Shown here: piece by piece, positions 25,435 to 33,811 of the stretch | Layout of the letters: every line of letters begins with the position of its first letter | Numbering within the stretch: position 1 is the stretch's first letter | Source: SZUA-217 sp964194555 | GTDB taxonomy: Bacteria > Actinomycetota > Acidimicrobiia > Spongiisociales > ZC4RG35 | Direction: 5' to 3' | NCBI GenBank assembly: GCA_964194555.1 | Contig: CAXMMT010000025.1 | Span: 1 to 56,112, forward strand | DNA length: 56,112 bases | Made by a program: the position numbers and the translations under genes | Notes under the pieces: generated by a model | What the model was told of the DNA's origin: nothing | Database searches by the model: none | What the model saw: the letters and a program-made list of their open reading frames with translations, nothing else

Positions 25435-26756
25435 AGGATCGGCAGATAGGTGTCGAGCTCGAATCCTGAAACGTGGTGCTGATACCGCTCCCACTCGGCT
25501 CTTTTGTTGCGGAGAAACCAATCGAAAACGTGTTCACCGAGCGCCTCAGCGACGAGGTCGGATTGTTCAAGAAGGTCGAGTGCCTCGGACAGGGTCTCCG
25601 GCAGTCTTCTGGCACCGGCAGCCGACCGCTCGGCTGCAGTGAGACGTTTGACGTCGGTCGCTACCTCAGGGGGAAGCTCGTAACCCTCCCGAATGCCCGC
25701 AAGGCCGGCAGCGAGGATCACTGAAAGCGCTAGATAGGGGTTGCACGCGGCGTCGGCTGCCCGGTACTCGACTCTCACCGAAGACGGCTTCCCCTTCTTG
25801 ACCGATGGCACCCTGACCAGGGAGGACTGGTTGTTTCGCGCCCACGAAATGTAAATCGGAGCGTCGAAGCCTGCCACGAGGCGCTTGTACGAGTTGACCC
25901 ACTGGTTCGTCACGGCAGTCAGCTCTGCTGCATGACGAAGCAGGCCTGCGATAAATGCTTGGCCGACCTTTGACAGGGCGCCCTGAGTTCCCGGCTCATG
26001 AAAGGCGTTCACGTCGCCTTCGAACAGCGAGACGTGGAGGTGCATGCCCGAACCGTCGTAATTCTCGAGTGGCTTGGGCATGAACGTCGCGTAGATGCCA
26101 CTCTGAAGGGCCACCTCCTTCACCGTCAGTCGGGAAGTCATGATGTTGTCGGCCATGGTCAGCCCATCGGTGTAGCGCGCGATGATCTCGTGCTGGCTTG
26201 GAGCGACTTCGTGGTGGGAATGCTCGATCGGGATACCCAATTGCTCCAGGGCGTTGATCGTCTTTCTTCGGTACTCCTGGGCAACGTCGAGCGGCGTCAG
26301 GTCGAAGTAGCCGCCGCGATCCAGCACCTGAGGGTTAGGTCCGTCATCCTCGAAATAGAAGAACTCGAGTTCGGGAGCGGTGTAGAAGGTGTAACCCATC
26401 TCCGATGCGCGTTCCAGATTTCGCTTGAGGACGATGCGCGGATCTCCAGAGAACGCCTCACCATCGGGTGTGTAGATGTCGCAGAACATCCGGGCGACCT
26501 GCTGTTCCGATCGCCATGGCAACACGGCGAAGGTCGATGGATCGGGCTGGGCGAGCATGTCGGCTTCCTGTACCCGTGCATACCCGTCGATTGACGACCC
26601 ATCGAAGGTCATCCCCTCCTCGAAGGCGACCTCGAGCTCTGTGGGACTGATGGAGACGGACTTGAGAAACCCCTGAACGTCGGTGAACCAGAGCCTGACA
26701 AAACGGATACCCCGCTCCTCGACAGTTCTCAGCACGTATTCGGCCTGTTTGCTCAT
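25431..26756 (-). CDS. glnA: Glutamine synthetase type I
   Basis: A protein of 441 aa, which makes glutamine from glutamate, ammonia and ATP. It shows MTFDGSSIDGYA near 48-59, the metal/active-site stretches TAPELEFFYF and EVAPSQHE, GSGMHLHVSLF and NQSSLVRVP. The length and the absence of the adenylylation Tyr region near the C-terminus fit the GSI-alpha group, as in Bacillus, rather than the GSI-beta of streptomycetes. It sits 20 bp after a whiB gene, and the GlnR gene overlaps its stop. Confidence 0.92.
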   Translation of the reverse strand: MSKQAEYVLRTVEERGIRFVRLWFTDVQGFLKSVSISPTELEVAFEEGMTFDGSSIDGYARVQEADMLAQPDPSTFAVLPWRSEQQVARMFCDIYTPDGEAFSGDPRIVLKRNLERASEMGYTFYTAPELEFFYFEDDGPNPQVLDRGGYFDLTPLDVAQEYRRKTINALEQLGIPIEHSHHEVAPSQHEIIARYTDGLTMADNIMTSRLTVKEVALQSGIYATFMPKPLENYDGSGMHLHVSLFEGDVNAFHEPGTQGALSKVGQAFIAGLLRHAAELTAVTNQWVNSYKRLVAGFDAPIYISWARNNQSSLVRVPSVKKGKPSSVRVEYRAADAACNPYLALSVILAAGLAGIREGYELPPEVATDVKRLTAAERSAAGARRLPETLSEALDLLEQSDLVAEALGEHVFDWFLRNKRAEWERYQHHVSGFELDTYLPIL

Positions 26757-26776
26757 CGTTCTCGCGTTCCGAATAA

Positions 26777-27061
26777 CTAGGCGCTACGACGACGGGCAGC
26801 AAGCCACTTGCGACGAAGGGACTTCCGCTCGTCCTCAGTGGTGCCGGCCCAGATACCGGAACGCTGGTTGGATTCGAAGGCGTACTCGAGACAATTCTTG
26901 GCGACCCTACAGACCGCGCAGACTGCCCGGGCACGTTCCACCGCTCTGGATGGTGCGTCCGGGCCAGGGAAGAAGAGGGCGTTGGGGTATCCCCCGCAGG
27001 CCGCTTGGTCCTTCCAATCGGCGACGAGGTCTTGGGCGAGACTCAGAGGACCTTGGGTCAC
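26777..27061 (-). CDS. WhiB-family Fe-S regulator 2
   Basis: A protein of 94 aa with cluster cysteines C22, C48, C51 and C57 and the turn SGIWAGTTEDER, then a basic tail (RRKWLAARRRSA) likely to bind DNA. NALFFPG before the second cysteine is typical. The GTG start lies 6 bases after a -10 box, consistent with a leaderless transcript. The stop is 20 bp from the glnA start on the same strand with no terminator, so whiB, glnA and glnR probably form one operon. Confidence 0.9.
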   Translation of the reverse strand: MTQGPLSLAQDLVADWKDQAACGGYPNALFFPGPDAPSRAVERARAVCAVCRVAKNCLEYAFESNQRSGIWAGTTEDERKSLRRKWLAARRRSA

Positions 27062-27067
27062 ACCACG

Positions 27068-27096
27068 ATTGTCGCGGTATGACCCGATCCTGACAA
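27068..27096 (-). promoter_or_regulatory. Promoter of whiB-glnA-glnR
   Basis: On the gene strand TTGTCA (27091-27096) and GACAAT (27068-27073) are separated by exactly 17 bases. Only 6 bases separate the -10 box from the GTG start, so the transcript would begin at or next to the start codon. No GlnR-type operator was recognised here. Confidence 0.5.
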
Positions 27097-27102
27097 AACG
27101 AG

Positions 27103-28074
27103 CTAGGTCAGATCGTCCCTATCGGGGAGATCCTCGGCGCCTGGCTCGTAGCTTTCCGCGGTGTCGCTCTCTTCATCGTCCTCGCTCGAAGGAGCTGCAG
27201 CGGCCACCGCACCGGCAGCGGCAGCATCAGCTCCAGAGGCAGCGTCCCCGGCATTAGTCGCCACACCATCGGCAGTGTCGACAGGCACTTCGACGGGGCG
27301 AGTGCGCCCGGTGAAGGCGATGATCAGCAGAAGGATCGTTAAAAGCGCAGCCAGTGCAGCGGCGATCTTGGCGATGATGGTCTCCAACGGCTCGGCGATC
27401 AGCTTGACGAAGCCGAATCCGTCGCAGGTGTTGGCGGCGTCACCACCAACCTTGTAGACACCCCGCAACTGCGATATGTCGATGCCACGTGACTCGGCAT
27501 ACTCAGTGACGTTCCCCACGTCGCCAATGTTGATCTGGCTGCCACCGTCGTTGTTTTCGGAGGCCTCCGAATCGAGTGTGATCTGTGCTCCTCCGATCTC
27601 GACCCAGATCGTCCACGGGTAGTCATCGAAGACGACCGGCGAGGTGGCTGCCCATTGCAGGCTGCCATGGGGGTCGATCAAGAACGGGTCCTGCTTGCTG
27701 GTGTCCGTGACGTTGGTGGTGTCCGGTACCGAGGTTTGTGCCTGTACCTCACATCCGCCGTTGAGTTGTCCGACTTCATTGATGGTGCCGAGCCCGGTTG
27801 CGCCCCAGGCGGCCATCGGGATGAGGATGATGAAAGCAACGATCATCGGCCCTGGAGCCCCCACGCGCTTGACACTCAGCAGCACCAGTCCTACGACCCC
27901 GATTACGGCCGGCATCAGGAACACCGTGATCTTGTCCAGTGGCCAGACTCCTTGCTGCTGAAGCAAGACTGCCAAGGCAAGTCCGATGAGGGTGCCGAGA
28001 ATCGCTCCGGTCAGGGGTCGCCCTCTGGCCACGCGAACCTGGATTTCGGCTGGTTCTGCTTGTTCTTCGGCCAT
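27103..28074 (-). CDS. Unknown multi-helix membrane protein with acidic tail
   Basis: A protein of 323 aa. Three helices lie in the first 110 residues (GAILGTLIGLALAVLL, VFLMPAVIGVVGLVLL, MIVAFIILIPMAAWGA). A soluble outer part follows (about 105-225) with two cysteines (GGCEVQ, ANTCDGFG), then one helix at about 230-255 and a cytoplasmic Ala/Asp/Glu-rich tail (about 265-323). The outer part contains LQWAATSPVVFDDYPWTIWVEI. No family was recognised. It lies upstream of the whiB2 promoter on the same strand and divergent from tetR. Confidence 0.65.
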   Translation of the reverse strand: MAEEQAEPAEIQVRVARGRPLTGAILGTLIGLALAVLLQQQGVWPLDKITVFLMPAVIGVVGLVLLSVKRVGAPGPMIVAFIILIPMAAWGATGLGTINEVGQLNGGCEVQAQTSVPDTTNVTDTSKQDPFLIDPHGSLQWAATSPVVFDDYPWTIWVEIGGAQITLDSEASENNDGGSQINIGDVGNVTEYAESRGIDISQLRGVYKVGGDAANTCDGFGFVKLIAEPLETIIAKIAAALAALLTILLLIIAFTGRTRPVEVPVDTADGVATNAGDAASGADAAAAGAVAAAAPSSEDDEESDTAESYEPGAEDLPDRDDLT

Positions 28075-28160
28075 CGATACCTCCTAGAGAGACAAGTTAA
28101 GCGTGTCTACCGACGAGGTGTCGGGAATACATGGCCCGTCAAGCAGGATAGCCTTGTTGC

Positions 28161-28781
28161 ATGCCCCGCATCCGAGCCGCATCGATTGACGAGCACAAGG
28201 CGTTGACGCGAAGCGCCTTGCTACAGGCGGCGCGGGATCTGATTGACGACACCGGGACCGCCGACATCTCGCTCGGCGAGGTTGCCCTGGCCGCCGGTGT
28301 CGGCCGAACCACCTTTTATGACTACTTCTCCGATAGGGATGATGTGATCGCCTCACTGGTGGAAGAGGAACTGCCCATTGTGCTGGCAGATCTCATCGAA
28401 TCCGTCCCCGACGACCTGTCGATTCCTGAGAGACTTGCCGAGTTGGCGGCGCGAACGGTGGAGTTCGTGGCGACCGACCGGGTATTCGGCGTGATCCTCC
28501 ATCGTGACGCCGGCCGCATGAGCGTCGAGGCCCAGGAGCGGATCGGGGCTTCTCACGGCGAGCTCTCGTCGGAGATGGCGAATCTCTACATGCAGGGTGT
28601 AAGCCAGGGGCACTTCAACGCCTTGCCGCCGGCGTTGGCCGGCCAGTTGATCCAGGACACGATCATGGCTGGAGCGCGTGTGTTGATTGCGGCCGGGACT
28701 TACGACGAGAAGATCCTCTCCGAAGTCACGCGTGGAGTGCGCACCTTCCTCCTTGGAGGACTCGGGTACTCAAGTCCTTAG
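28161..28781 (+). CDS. TetR-family transcriptional regulator
   Basis: A protein of 206 aa. The N-terminal HTH reads TRSALLQAARDLIDDTG then ISLGEVALAAGVGRTTFYDYFSDRDDVIASL (about 15-70), a standard TetR DNA-binding domain. The ligand domain is not informative. It is divergent from the unknown membrane protein gene (86-bp gap), which is the likeliest target, and lies upstream of dxs. Confidence 0.88.
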   Translation: MPRIRAASIDEHKALTRSALLQAARDLIDDTGTADISLGEVALAAGVGRTTFYDYFSDRDDVIASLVEEELPIVLADLIESVPDDLSIPERLAELAARTVEFVATDRVFGVILHRDAGRMSVEAQERIGASHGELSSEMANLYMQGVSQGHFNALPPALAGQLIQDTIMAGARVLIAAGTYDEKILSEVTRGVRTFLLGGLGYSSP

Positions 28782-28843
28782 GAGTCTGCTGGTGGTGAAG
28801 ACCTGATCGGCAACTACCCTGTTGTCCCACTGTGTCTTCAACC

Positions 28844-30700
28844 ATGCTCGAGTCAATCTCACAACCCTCAGATCTTCAAGACCTCACCGCCGACCAGCTC
28901 GACGAGCTGTGCGAGGAGATCAGGGCTTTCATCCTCGAGAAAGTCTCGAGGACCGGTGGCCACCTCTCCCCCAATCTGGGAGTAGTTGAGTTGACCATCG
29001 CCCTGCACCGGGTCTTCGATTCCCCTCGCGACCGTCTCATCTGGGATGTCGGGCACCAGGCATACGTTCACAAGCTTCTCACCGGTCGCGCCGGTCGCTT
29101 CGACACTCTGCGCCACACCGGCGGTCTCTCCGGCTATCCGAGTCCGGACGAGTCCGAGCACGACTTCGTGGAGAACAGCCATGCCTCAACCTCTCTTTCC
29201 TATGCGCTTGGCCACGCTCTCGCCGGTTATGACGGATGGACCGTGGCCATCATCGGCGACGGAGCCTTCACCGGGGGAATGGCCTACGAGGCTCTCAATC
29301 ACATCGCGGTGACCAGGCCTGAACGGCTGATCATCGTTCTCAACGACAATGGTCGCTCCTACGCCCCCACAGTTGGTGGACTGGCGGCGTTGGCCAATCT
29401 TGCCCACTTCCGGATTGATCCCCGTTATGAGAAGGCGAAACGGACCATCTCCAAGTTGCTTCGCGGCCTGCCGCTGGTCGGTGAGACCGCCGACGAGCTG
29501 GCCGGACGCGTCAAGGACGCCGTCAAGCAGATTCTGGAGCCGGCAACCGTGTTCGATGCTCTCAACCTCAAGTACAGCGGTCGGATCGATGGCCACGACA
29601 TCGCCCTGCTGGAGGAGACGCTGGAAGTCGCCAAGAGTCTTGGCGAGCCGGTCGTGGTCCATGTCGTTACCCAGAAAGGCAATGGCTATAAGCCTGCCAT
29701 CGAAGACGAGGAGGAGAAGCTCCACGGTGTTGGCTCGTTCGACATCGAGACGGGCCGCGCCCTGAAGTCTGAGCTCAAACTGACCGATGTGGCAGGACGT
29801 GCTCTGGTCGACGCCGCTGCGCGACACCCGGACATGATGGGGGTATCGGCCGCAATGATCTCGACAGCGGGGCTCAAGCAGATGGCGCAGCGATTCCCCG
29901 AACGTGTCGTCGACACGGGGATCGCCGAGCAACATGCAGTCACATTGGCGGCAGGCATGGCGCTGGCCGGGAAAGAGCCCGTAGTTGCCGTGTACTCCGC
30001 CTTCCTGCAACGGGCATTCGACCAGATAATTGCCGACGTCGCACTACATGATCTTCCGGTCACGTTCCTCATCGACCGGGCGGGCATCACCGGTCCCGAC
30101 GGACCATCTCACCACGGGGTCTTCGATATTTCGTATCTGAGGATGATCCCCAATCTCGTCGTCGGTGCGCCGGCGGATGCGACCGAACTTTGCGCCATGA
30201 TCGAAACGGCGGCGGATCACGACGGCCCCATCGCCATTCGATATCCGAAAGCAGGGGCGGTGTCGGTGCCATCGATACCGGTTGATCCGCTGACAATCGG
30301 TGAGGCGGATCGACTGAGTGATGGCGACGAAGTCCTGTTGATCGCAGTGGGGCGGATGGTGGAGATCGCCGAGAAGGCGGCCGTCGACCTGGGGGAGAAA
30401 GGCGTAAGGGCCGGTGTTGTCAATGCCCGTTGGGTCAAGCCTCTCGACACGAGGATCGTCGAATGGGCCGGCGCGGCCGACCGCGTGGTCACCCTCGAAG
30501 ACGGTGTGGTCGCCGGTGGTTTTGGGGCGGCCGTCATGGAGATGCTGTCTGATGCGGGAGTCACGAAGGACATCACCTGCATCGGAGTCCCCGACGGATT
30601 TCTTCCGTTCGGAGCCGTAGGCGATGTCATGGAGTCGGTGGGGATGGACACCGATTCGGTTGTCGAGCGGGTGTTGGGGACCTTGGGCCGCGTTACCTGA
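28844..30700 (+). CDS. dxs: 1-deoxy-D-xylulose-5-phosphate synthase
   Basis: A protein of about 618 aa, first enzyme of the non-mevalonate isoprenoid pathway, joining pyruvate and glyceraldehyde-3-phosphate. It shows DVGHQAYVHKLLTGR near 73, the thiamine-diphosphate motif GDGAFTGGMAYEALNH with VLNDNGRSY, GIAEQHAV with the catalytic Glu, and DRAGITGPDGPSHHG. ATG 28844 gives the usual MLESI start; GTG 28832 is in frame, and TACCCT at 28815 may be its -10 box. The stop codon lies inside the 22-bp stem of the hairpin at 30692. Confidence 0.93.
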   Translation: MLESISQPSDLQDLTADQLDELCEEIRAFILEKVSRTGGHLSPNLGVVELTIALHRVFDSPRDRLIWDVGHQAYVHKLLTGRAGRFDTLRHTGGLSGYPSPDESEHDFVENSHASTSLSYALGHALAGYDGWTVAIIGDGAFTGGMAYEALNHIAVTRPERLIIVLNDNGRSYAPTVGGLAALANLAHFRIDPRYEKAKRTISKLLRGLPLVGETADELAGRVKDAVKQILEPATVFDALNLKYSGRIDGHDIALLEETLEVAKSLGEPVVVHVVTQKGNGYKPAIEDEEEKLHGVGSFDIETGRALKSELKLTDVAGRALVDAAARHPDMMGVSAAMISTAGLKQMAQRFPERVVDTGIAEQHAVTLAAGMALAGKEPVVAVYSAFLQRAFDQIIADVALHDLPVTFLIDRAGITGPDGPSHHGVFDISYLRMIPNLVVGAPADATELCAMIETAADHDGPIAIRYPKAGAVSVPSIPVDPLTIGEADRLSDGDEVLLIAVGRMVEIAEKAAVDLGEKGVRAGVVNARWVKPLDTRIVEWAGAADRVVTLEDGVVAGGFGAAVMEMLSDAGVTKDITCIGVPDGFLPFGAVGDVMESVGMDTDSVVERVLGTLGRVT

Positions 30701-30741
30701 GGTAGTTACGCCCATATACGGGCGTAACTACCTCAGGTAAC
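30692..30741. terminator. Perfect 22-bp hairpin after dxs (repeat family)
   Basis: Both arms are perfect over 22 bp (30692-30713 and 30720-30741) around the loop ATATAC. The stem overlaps the last codons and stop of dxs and stands before the convergent permease end at 30770, so it can serve both strands. Its core CCTGAGGTAGTTA-N2-CCCATATACGGG recurs at 44873-44906 with paired changes in the stem. Confidence 0.75.
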
Positions 30742-30769
30742 TCCTCCCGATCGGTGCTCTCCTAGCTGA

Positions 30770-31603
30770 TCAATAGCCGGGGATGGCCACCCGGCGTTCG
30801 TACCAGCGCAGCATCAGGCTGAGTCCCAGAGTGAGGACGACGTAGATCACCATCAAGACGAAGAACGACTCGCGGAATCGGAAACTCGACCCCGAATAGA
30901 GCCTTGCCATCTGGGTCAGTTCGCGAACCGCGAGAACCGACACGAGAGAAGTGTCCTTCATCAGGGCGATCAGGTCGTTCCCCAAAGCAGGCAGCATGTT
31001 TCGCACCGCCTGGGGGAGGACGATCTTCCTCATGACCTGGCGGTCGGTCATGCCGAGGGCCGTGCCTGCCTGAGACTGATCGCGCGGCACCGACTGGATG
31101 CCGGCGCGGAACACCTCGGCGATGAAGGCCGCATAGAAAAGTGAGAGGGCGATCCCGCCCCGCACGGCCATGGGTATTGCACGACTGGGCTGGTCGATGA
31201 GAGAAGCGAAGTCTGGAAGCAGCACCAGCGCCACCGCAAAGATGAAGACCAGCATCGGGATGCCCCGGATGAACTCGATGTAGAGGGCGGCCAGGTTGCT
31301 CACCGCCGTCTTCTTGCTGACACGTGCCAGTCCGATGAAAAGCCCCATGAATGTGGCCACGATGAATGACCCGATGGTGAGATAGAAGGTCATCGCGATG
31401 CCCTCTATGAGCTTGAGAGGGACCGGAAAGATCCGGGTGAAGGCTTTCTGGTACTCCTCGCTGAAGAGAATGGCGGCGACCATGGCGGCGATGATCGCCA
31501 GCAGGCCGGCCAGCCACCATGGGAATTCACGGCTGTCAAACTTGTAGGCCCCCCCGGGGTGGGGAGCTATCAGATCGGCTTCCTGGTCAGCTAGTGAGCT
31601 CAT
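30770..31603 (-). CDS. Polar amino-acid ABC permease
   Basis: A protein of 277 aa with an N-terminal helix (about 29-45) followed by five core helices. The family EAA-type loop reads FRAGIQSVPRDQSQAGTALGMTDRQVM with VLPQAVRNMLPAL after it; the helix near FIRGIPMLVFIF is also typical of HisM/GlnP-type permeases. It follows its binding-protein gene through a hairpin. No ATPase gene is attached; the ATPase at 36426-37208 may serve it. Confidence 0.88.
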   Translation of the reverse strand: MSSLADQEADLIAPHPGGAYKFDSREFPWWLAGLLAIIAAMVAAILFSEEYQKAFTRIFPVPLKLIEGIAMTFYLTIGSFIVATFMGLFIGLARVSKKTAVSNLAALYIEFIRGIPMLVFIFAVALVLLPDFASLIDQPSRAIPMAVRGGIALSLFYAAFIAEVFRAGIQSVPRDQSQAGTALGMTDRQVMRKIVLPQAVRNMLPALGNDLIALMKDTSLVSVLAVRELTQMARLYSGSSFRFRESFFVLMVIYVVLTLGLSLMLRWYERRVAIPGY

Positions 31604-31608
31604 GAAGA

Positions 31609-31641
31609 AAGGTGCGTCAGATCAATGATCTGACGCACCTT
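31609..31641 (-). terminator. Hairpin between binding protein and permease genes
   Basis: AAGGTGCGTCAGATC pairs perfectly (15 bp) with its partner around a 3-base spacer, in the 56-bp gap between the binding-protein stop and the permease start. On the gene strand it is followed by TTTCTTC. Partial termination here would give more binding protein than permease, a usual need in importers. Confidence 0.75.
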
Positions 31642-31659
31642 AATCTAGTCGAATTGAGG

Positions 31660-32493
31660 CTAACCAACCTCTTCGATGTCGTCGTATCCCAGATCGAAGT
31701 CCACTCCGAACCACTTCACACCGAGAGCATCAAAGACGCCATTGTCCTTGAGCTCCGCGATCGCCTGGTTGACCGGACCCACCAGATCCGAACCCTGCGG
31801 GTAGATGAACCCGAGTGGATCGGACTGCAAACCGTCGTCGATCGTCTCGATCCTATCGGCATCCGCACCGATGTAGCCGAGACCGGCGGCGTCGTCGATG
31901 ATCACAGCATCAACATCCCCGGCGATCAACGCCTGGATTGCAAGGGCGAACTGGTCGAACGCCTGGATCCTGGCGGCGCCGACCAGATCCTCGGCCAACT
32001 CGTAGTTGGTCGTTCCCACCTGGGTGGCGACGATGGCGTCAGAGTCGATGAGGGCCTGAGCGCTGGCGTAGCGGTCGTCCCCCTTCTGGACGATGAACTT
32101 CTGCTGGACCACCATGTAGGAGTCCGAGTAATCGACGATCTCTTTGCGCTCGTCAGTGATCGAGATGCCGTCTGCCGCGGTGTCCAGATCACCCTGGGCG
32201 ACCTGGTCGATCACCGCAGGCCATCCGGCTTCGACGAAGTCGGGAGTGCAGTTGAGGAGCTTGCAGATCTCCGTCCATGCGTCGTAGTCCCATCCCTCGC
32301 CTTCGGTTCCTCCGAGCGGGATGAAATTGAAGGGCAGGTAGGCGTTCTCGACGCCGACCGTCACCGTGCGACCTTCAAGGTCGGTGAATCCCTCTGCGGC
32401 GGTTCCGCCGGAGCTACCGCCACTGTCACCGCAGGCTGCGACGATCAGGGCGAAGACGGCCAGAATCGCTAGTAAACGTGTTTTGTTCTTCAT
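31660..32493 (-). CDS. Amino-acid-binding lipoprotein (SBP family 3)
   Basis: A protein of 277 aa with a lipoprotein signal ending LIVAAC-G, a Gly/Ser spacer, then the family-3 binding fold (VTVGVENAYLPFNFI, WDYDAWTEICKLLN, DTAADGISITDERKEIVDYSDSY). It catches an amino acid, probably polar, outside the membrane. AGGAGG lies 12 bases before the ATG, slightly far. It is divergent from aapJ across 182 bp that must hold both promoters; no operator was recognised. Confidence 0.88.
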   Translation of the reverse strand: MKNKTRLLAILAVFALIVAACGDSGGSSGGTAAEGFTDLEGRTVTVGVENAYLPFNFIPLGGTEGEGWDYDAWTEICKLLNCTPDFVEAGWPAVIDQVAQGDLDTAADGISITDERKEIVDYSDSYMVVQQKFIVQKGDDRYASAQALIDSDAIVATQVGTTNYELAEDLVGAARIQAFDQFALAIQALIAGDVDAVIIDDAAGLGYIGADADRIETIDDGLQSDPLGFIYPQGSDLVGPVNQAIAELKDNGVFDALGVKWFGVDFDLGYDDIEEVG

Positions 32494-32675
32494 TGGTTTA
32501 TTGGTCCTCCTGTGAACCGAACTGCAAGCGTATCAAGGCTGGCTCGCCGCTGGCGAACCGAGGGGGGTTGGACTGTTGAAGCGGTTGTGCGACGCACCAC
32601 CCCGAGAATCGGATTAGTGTCGATCGCTGAGCGTGTGGACCTGGCTTCACGCGCCTTTCGATATACGGAGGAAAG

Positions 32676-33755
32676 ATGAAAATTACCAAGCTCTTGGCGG
32701 CATTCGTCGCCCTGATGCTGATACTTGCCGCGTGTAGCTCGGACGATGACGCTGCCGCCACGACCGAGGCGGTTGCTGGCGAAGACGGCGGCGGTGACGG
32801 AGACACGGGAGGCAAGCTCGCTGCTGTTATTGCGGCGGACAAGATCGTTTGCGGTGTAAACGATGGCCTGCCCGGATTCGGTGTCGTAGACGACGCCGGG
32901 GTGTACAACGGTTTCGACATCGACTTCTGTCGAGTAGTCGCTGCTGGAGTCCTCGGTGATGCAGACAAGGTCGAGTACAAGCCACTTACCGCTGATGTGC
33001 GTTTCACTGCCCTCCAGTCAGGTGACATTGACCTACTGATTCGGAACACCACCTGGACCGCCACCCGTGACGGTCAAGAGGGTGCCACCTTCCTGTTCAC
33101 CGTCTTTTACGACGGTCAGGGAATGATGGTTCCGGCTTCGACTGGATTCACCACTTTGGAAGACCTTGCGGACGCAAATATTTGTGTTCTCTCTGGTACG
33201 ACCACTGAGTTGAACCTGGCCGCGGTCTTCGGTGCCCGAGGCATCCCGTTCAATAGTGTCGTGTTCGAGGACAACGCCCAGCTCAACCCGGCCTACCAAG
33301 AGGGCCAGTGTGAAGGTTGGACTTCTGACGCTTCCCAGCTCGCGGCTTTCAAGTCCGCAATCGAGGGCGAGGGTGGCGAAGATCAGTTCATCATGGCTGA
33401 GATCATCTCCAAGGAGCCTCTGGGCCCAGTCGTCTCCGATGGCGACACAGAGTGGGCACAGGCAGTGGAGTGGTCGGTCATGGCGACCGTCCAGGCTTGG
33501 GAGTTTGGCCTCGATTCAGGCAACATCGGCAGCTACGCCGGCGACAACCCGAACATCCTGAACTTCATTGGCACGGATAACTTCAACCCCGGTCTCGGAC
33601 TTCCGTCCGACTTCGCGGTTCAGGTTGTCACCCAGGTCGGCAACTACAAGGAGATATTCGACCGCCATATCCCGGCGATCGGTCTCTCCCTTGAGGGCGG
33701 CCCGAACAACATCTGGACCGAAGGCGGTCTGATGTACGTTCCGCCTTACCGCTAG
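32676..33755 (+). CDS. aapJ: General amino-acid-binding lipoprotein (AapJ-like)
   Basis: A protein of 359 aa with lipoprotein signal LILAAC-S and an acidic spacer. The body has the AapJ/BztA features: VNDGLPGFGVVDDAGVYNGFDID, VEYKPLTADVRFTALQSGDIDLLIRNTTWT, and the Cys pair region GQCEGWTSD. It binds a broad range of L-amino acids. GGAGG lies 4 bases before the ATG. It is the first gene of the aapJQMP operon, with a hairpin after it. Confidence 0.9.
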   Translation: MKITKLLAAFVALMLILAACSSDDDAAATTEAVAGEDGGGDGDTGGKLAAVIAADKIVCGVNDGLPGFGVVDDAGVYNGFDIDFCRVVAAGVLGDADKVEYKPLTADVRFTALQSGDIDLLIRNTTWTATRDGQEGATFLFTVFYDGQGMMVPASTGFTTLEDLADANICVLSGTTTELNLAAVFGARGIPFNSVVFEDNAQLNPAYQEGQCEGWTSDASQLAAFKSAIEGEGGEDQFIMAEIISKEPLGPVVSDGDTEWAQAVEWSVMATVQAWEFGLDSGNIGSYAGDNPNILNFIGTDNFNPGLGLPSDFAVQVVTQVGNYKEIFDRHIPAIGLSLEGGPNNIWTEGGLMYVPPYR

Positions 33756-33770
33756 TACGAAAACGATTAA

Positions 33771-33798
33771 GAGAGGGTGGCCGCAAGGCCGCCCTCTC
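33771..33798 (+). terminator. Hairpin between aapJ and aapQ
   Basis: GAGAGGGTGGCC and GGCCGCCCTCTC pair over 12 bp (one G-T pair) with a GCAA tetraloop, followed by CATCTTCT. It is placed 16 bases after the aapJ stop and before aapQ, as the hairpin after the other binding-protein gene is, and probably raises the binding-protein share of the transcript. Confidence 0.75.
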
Positions 33799-33811
33799 CA
33801 TCTTCTAGGGA

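Noticed and set aside
31612..32472. A 286-codon + frame over the binding-protein gene
   Set aside because: It is the mirror of a solute-binding lipoprotein gene with signal peptide, ribosome-binding site and operon context.
32494..32675. A riboswitch or GlnR box in the divergent transporter promoter region
   Set aside because: No conserved riboswitch core or GTnAC-type operator could be recognised; only ribosome-binding sites are clear.
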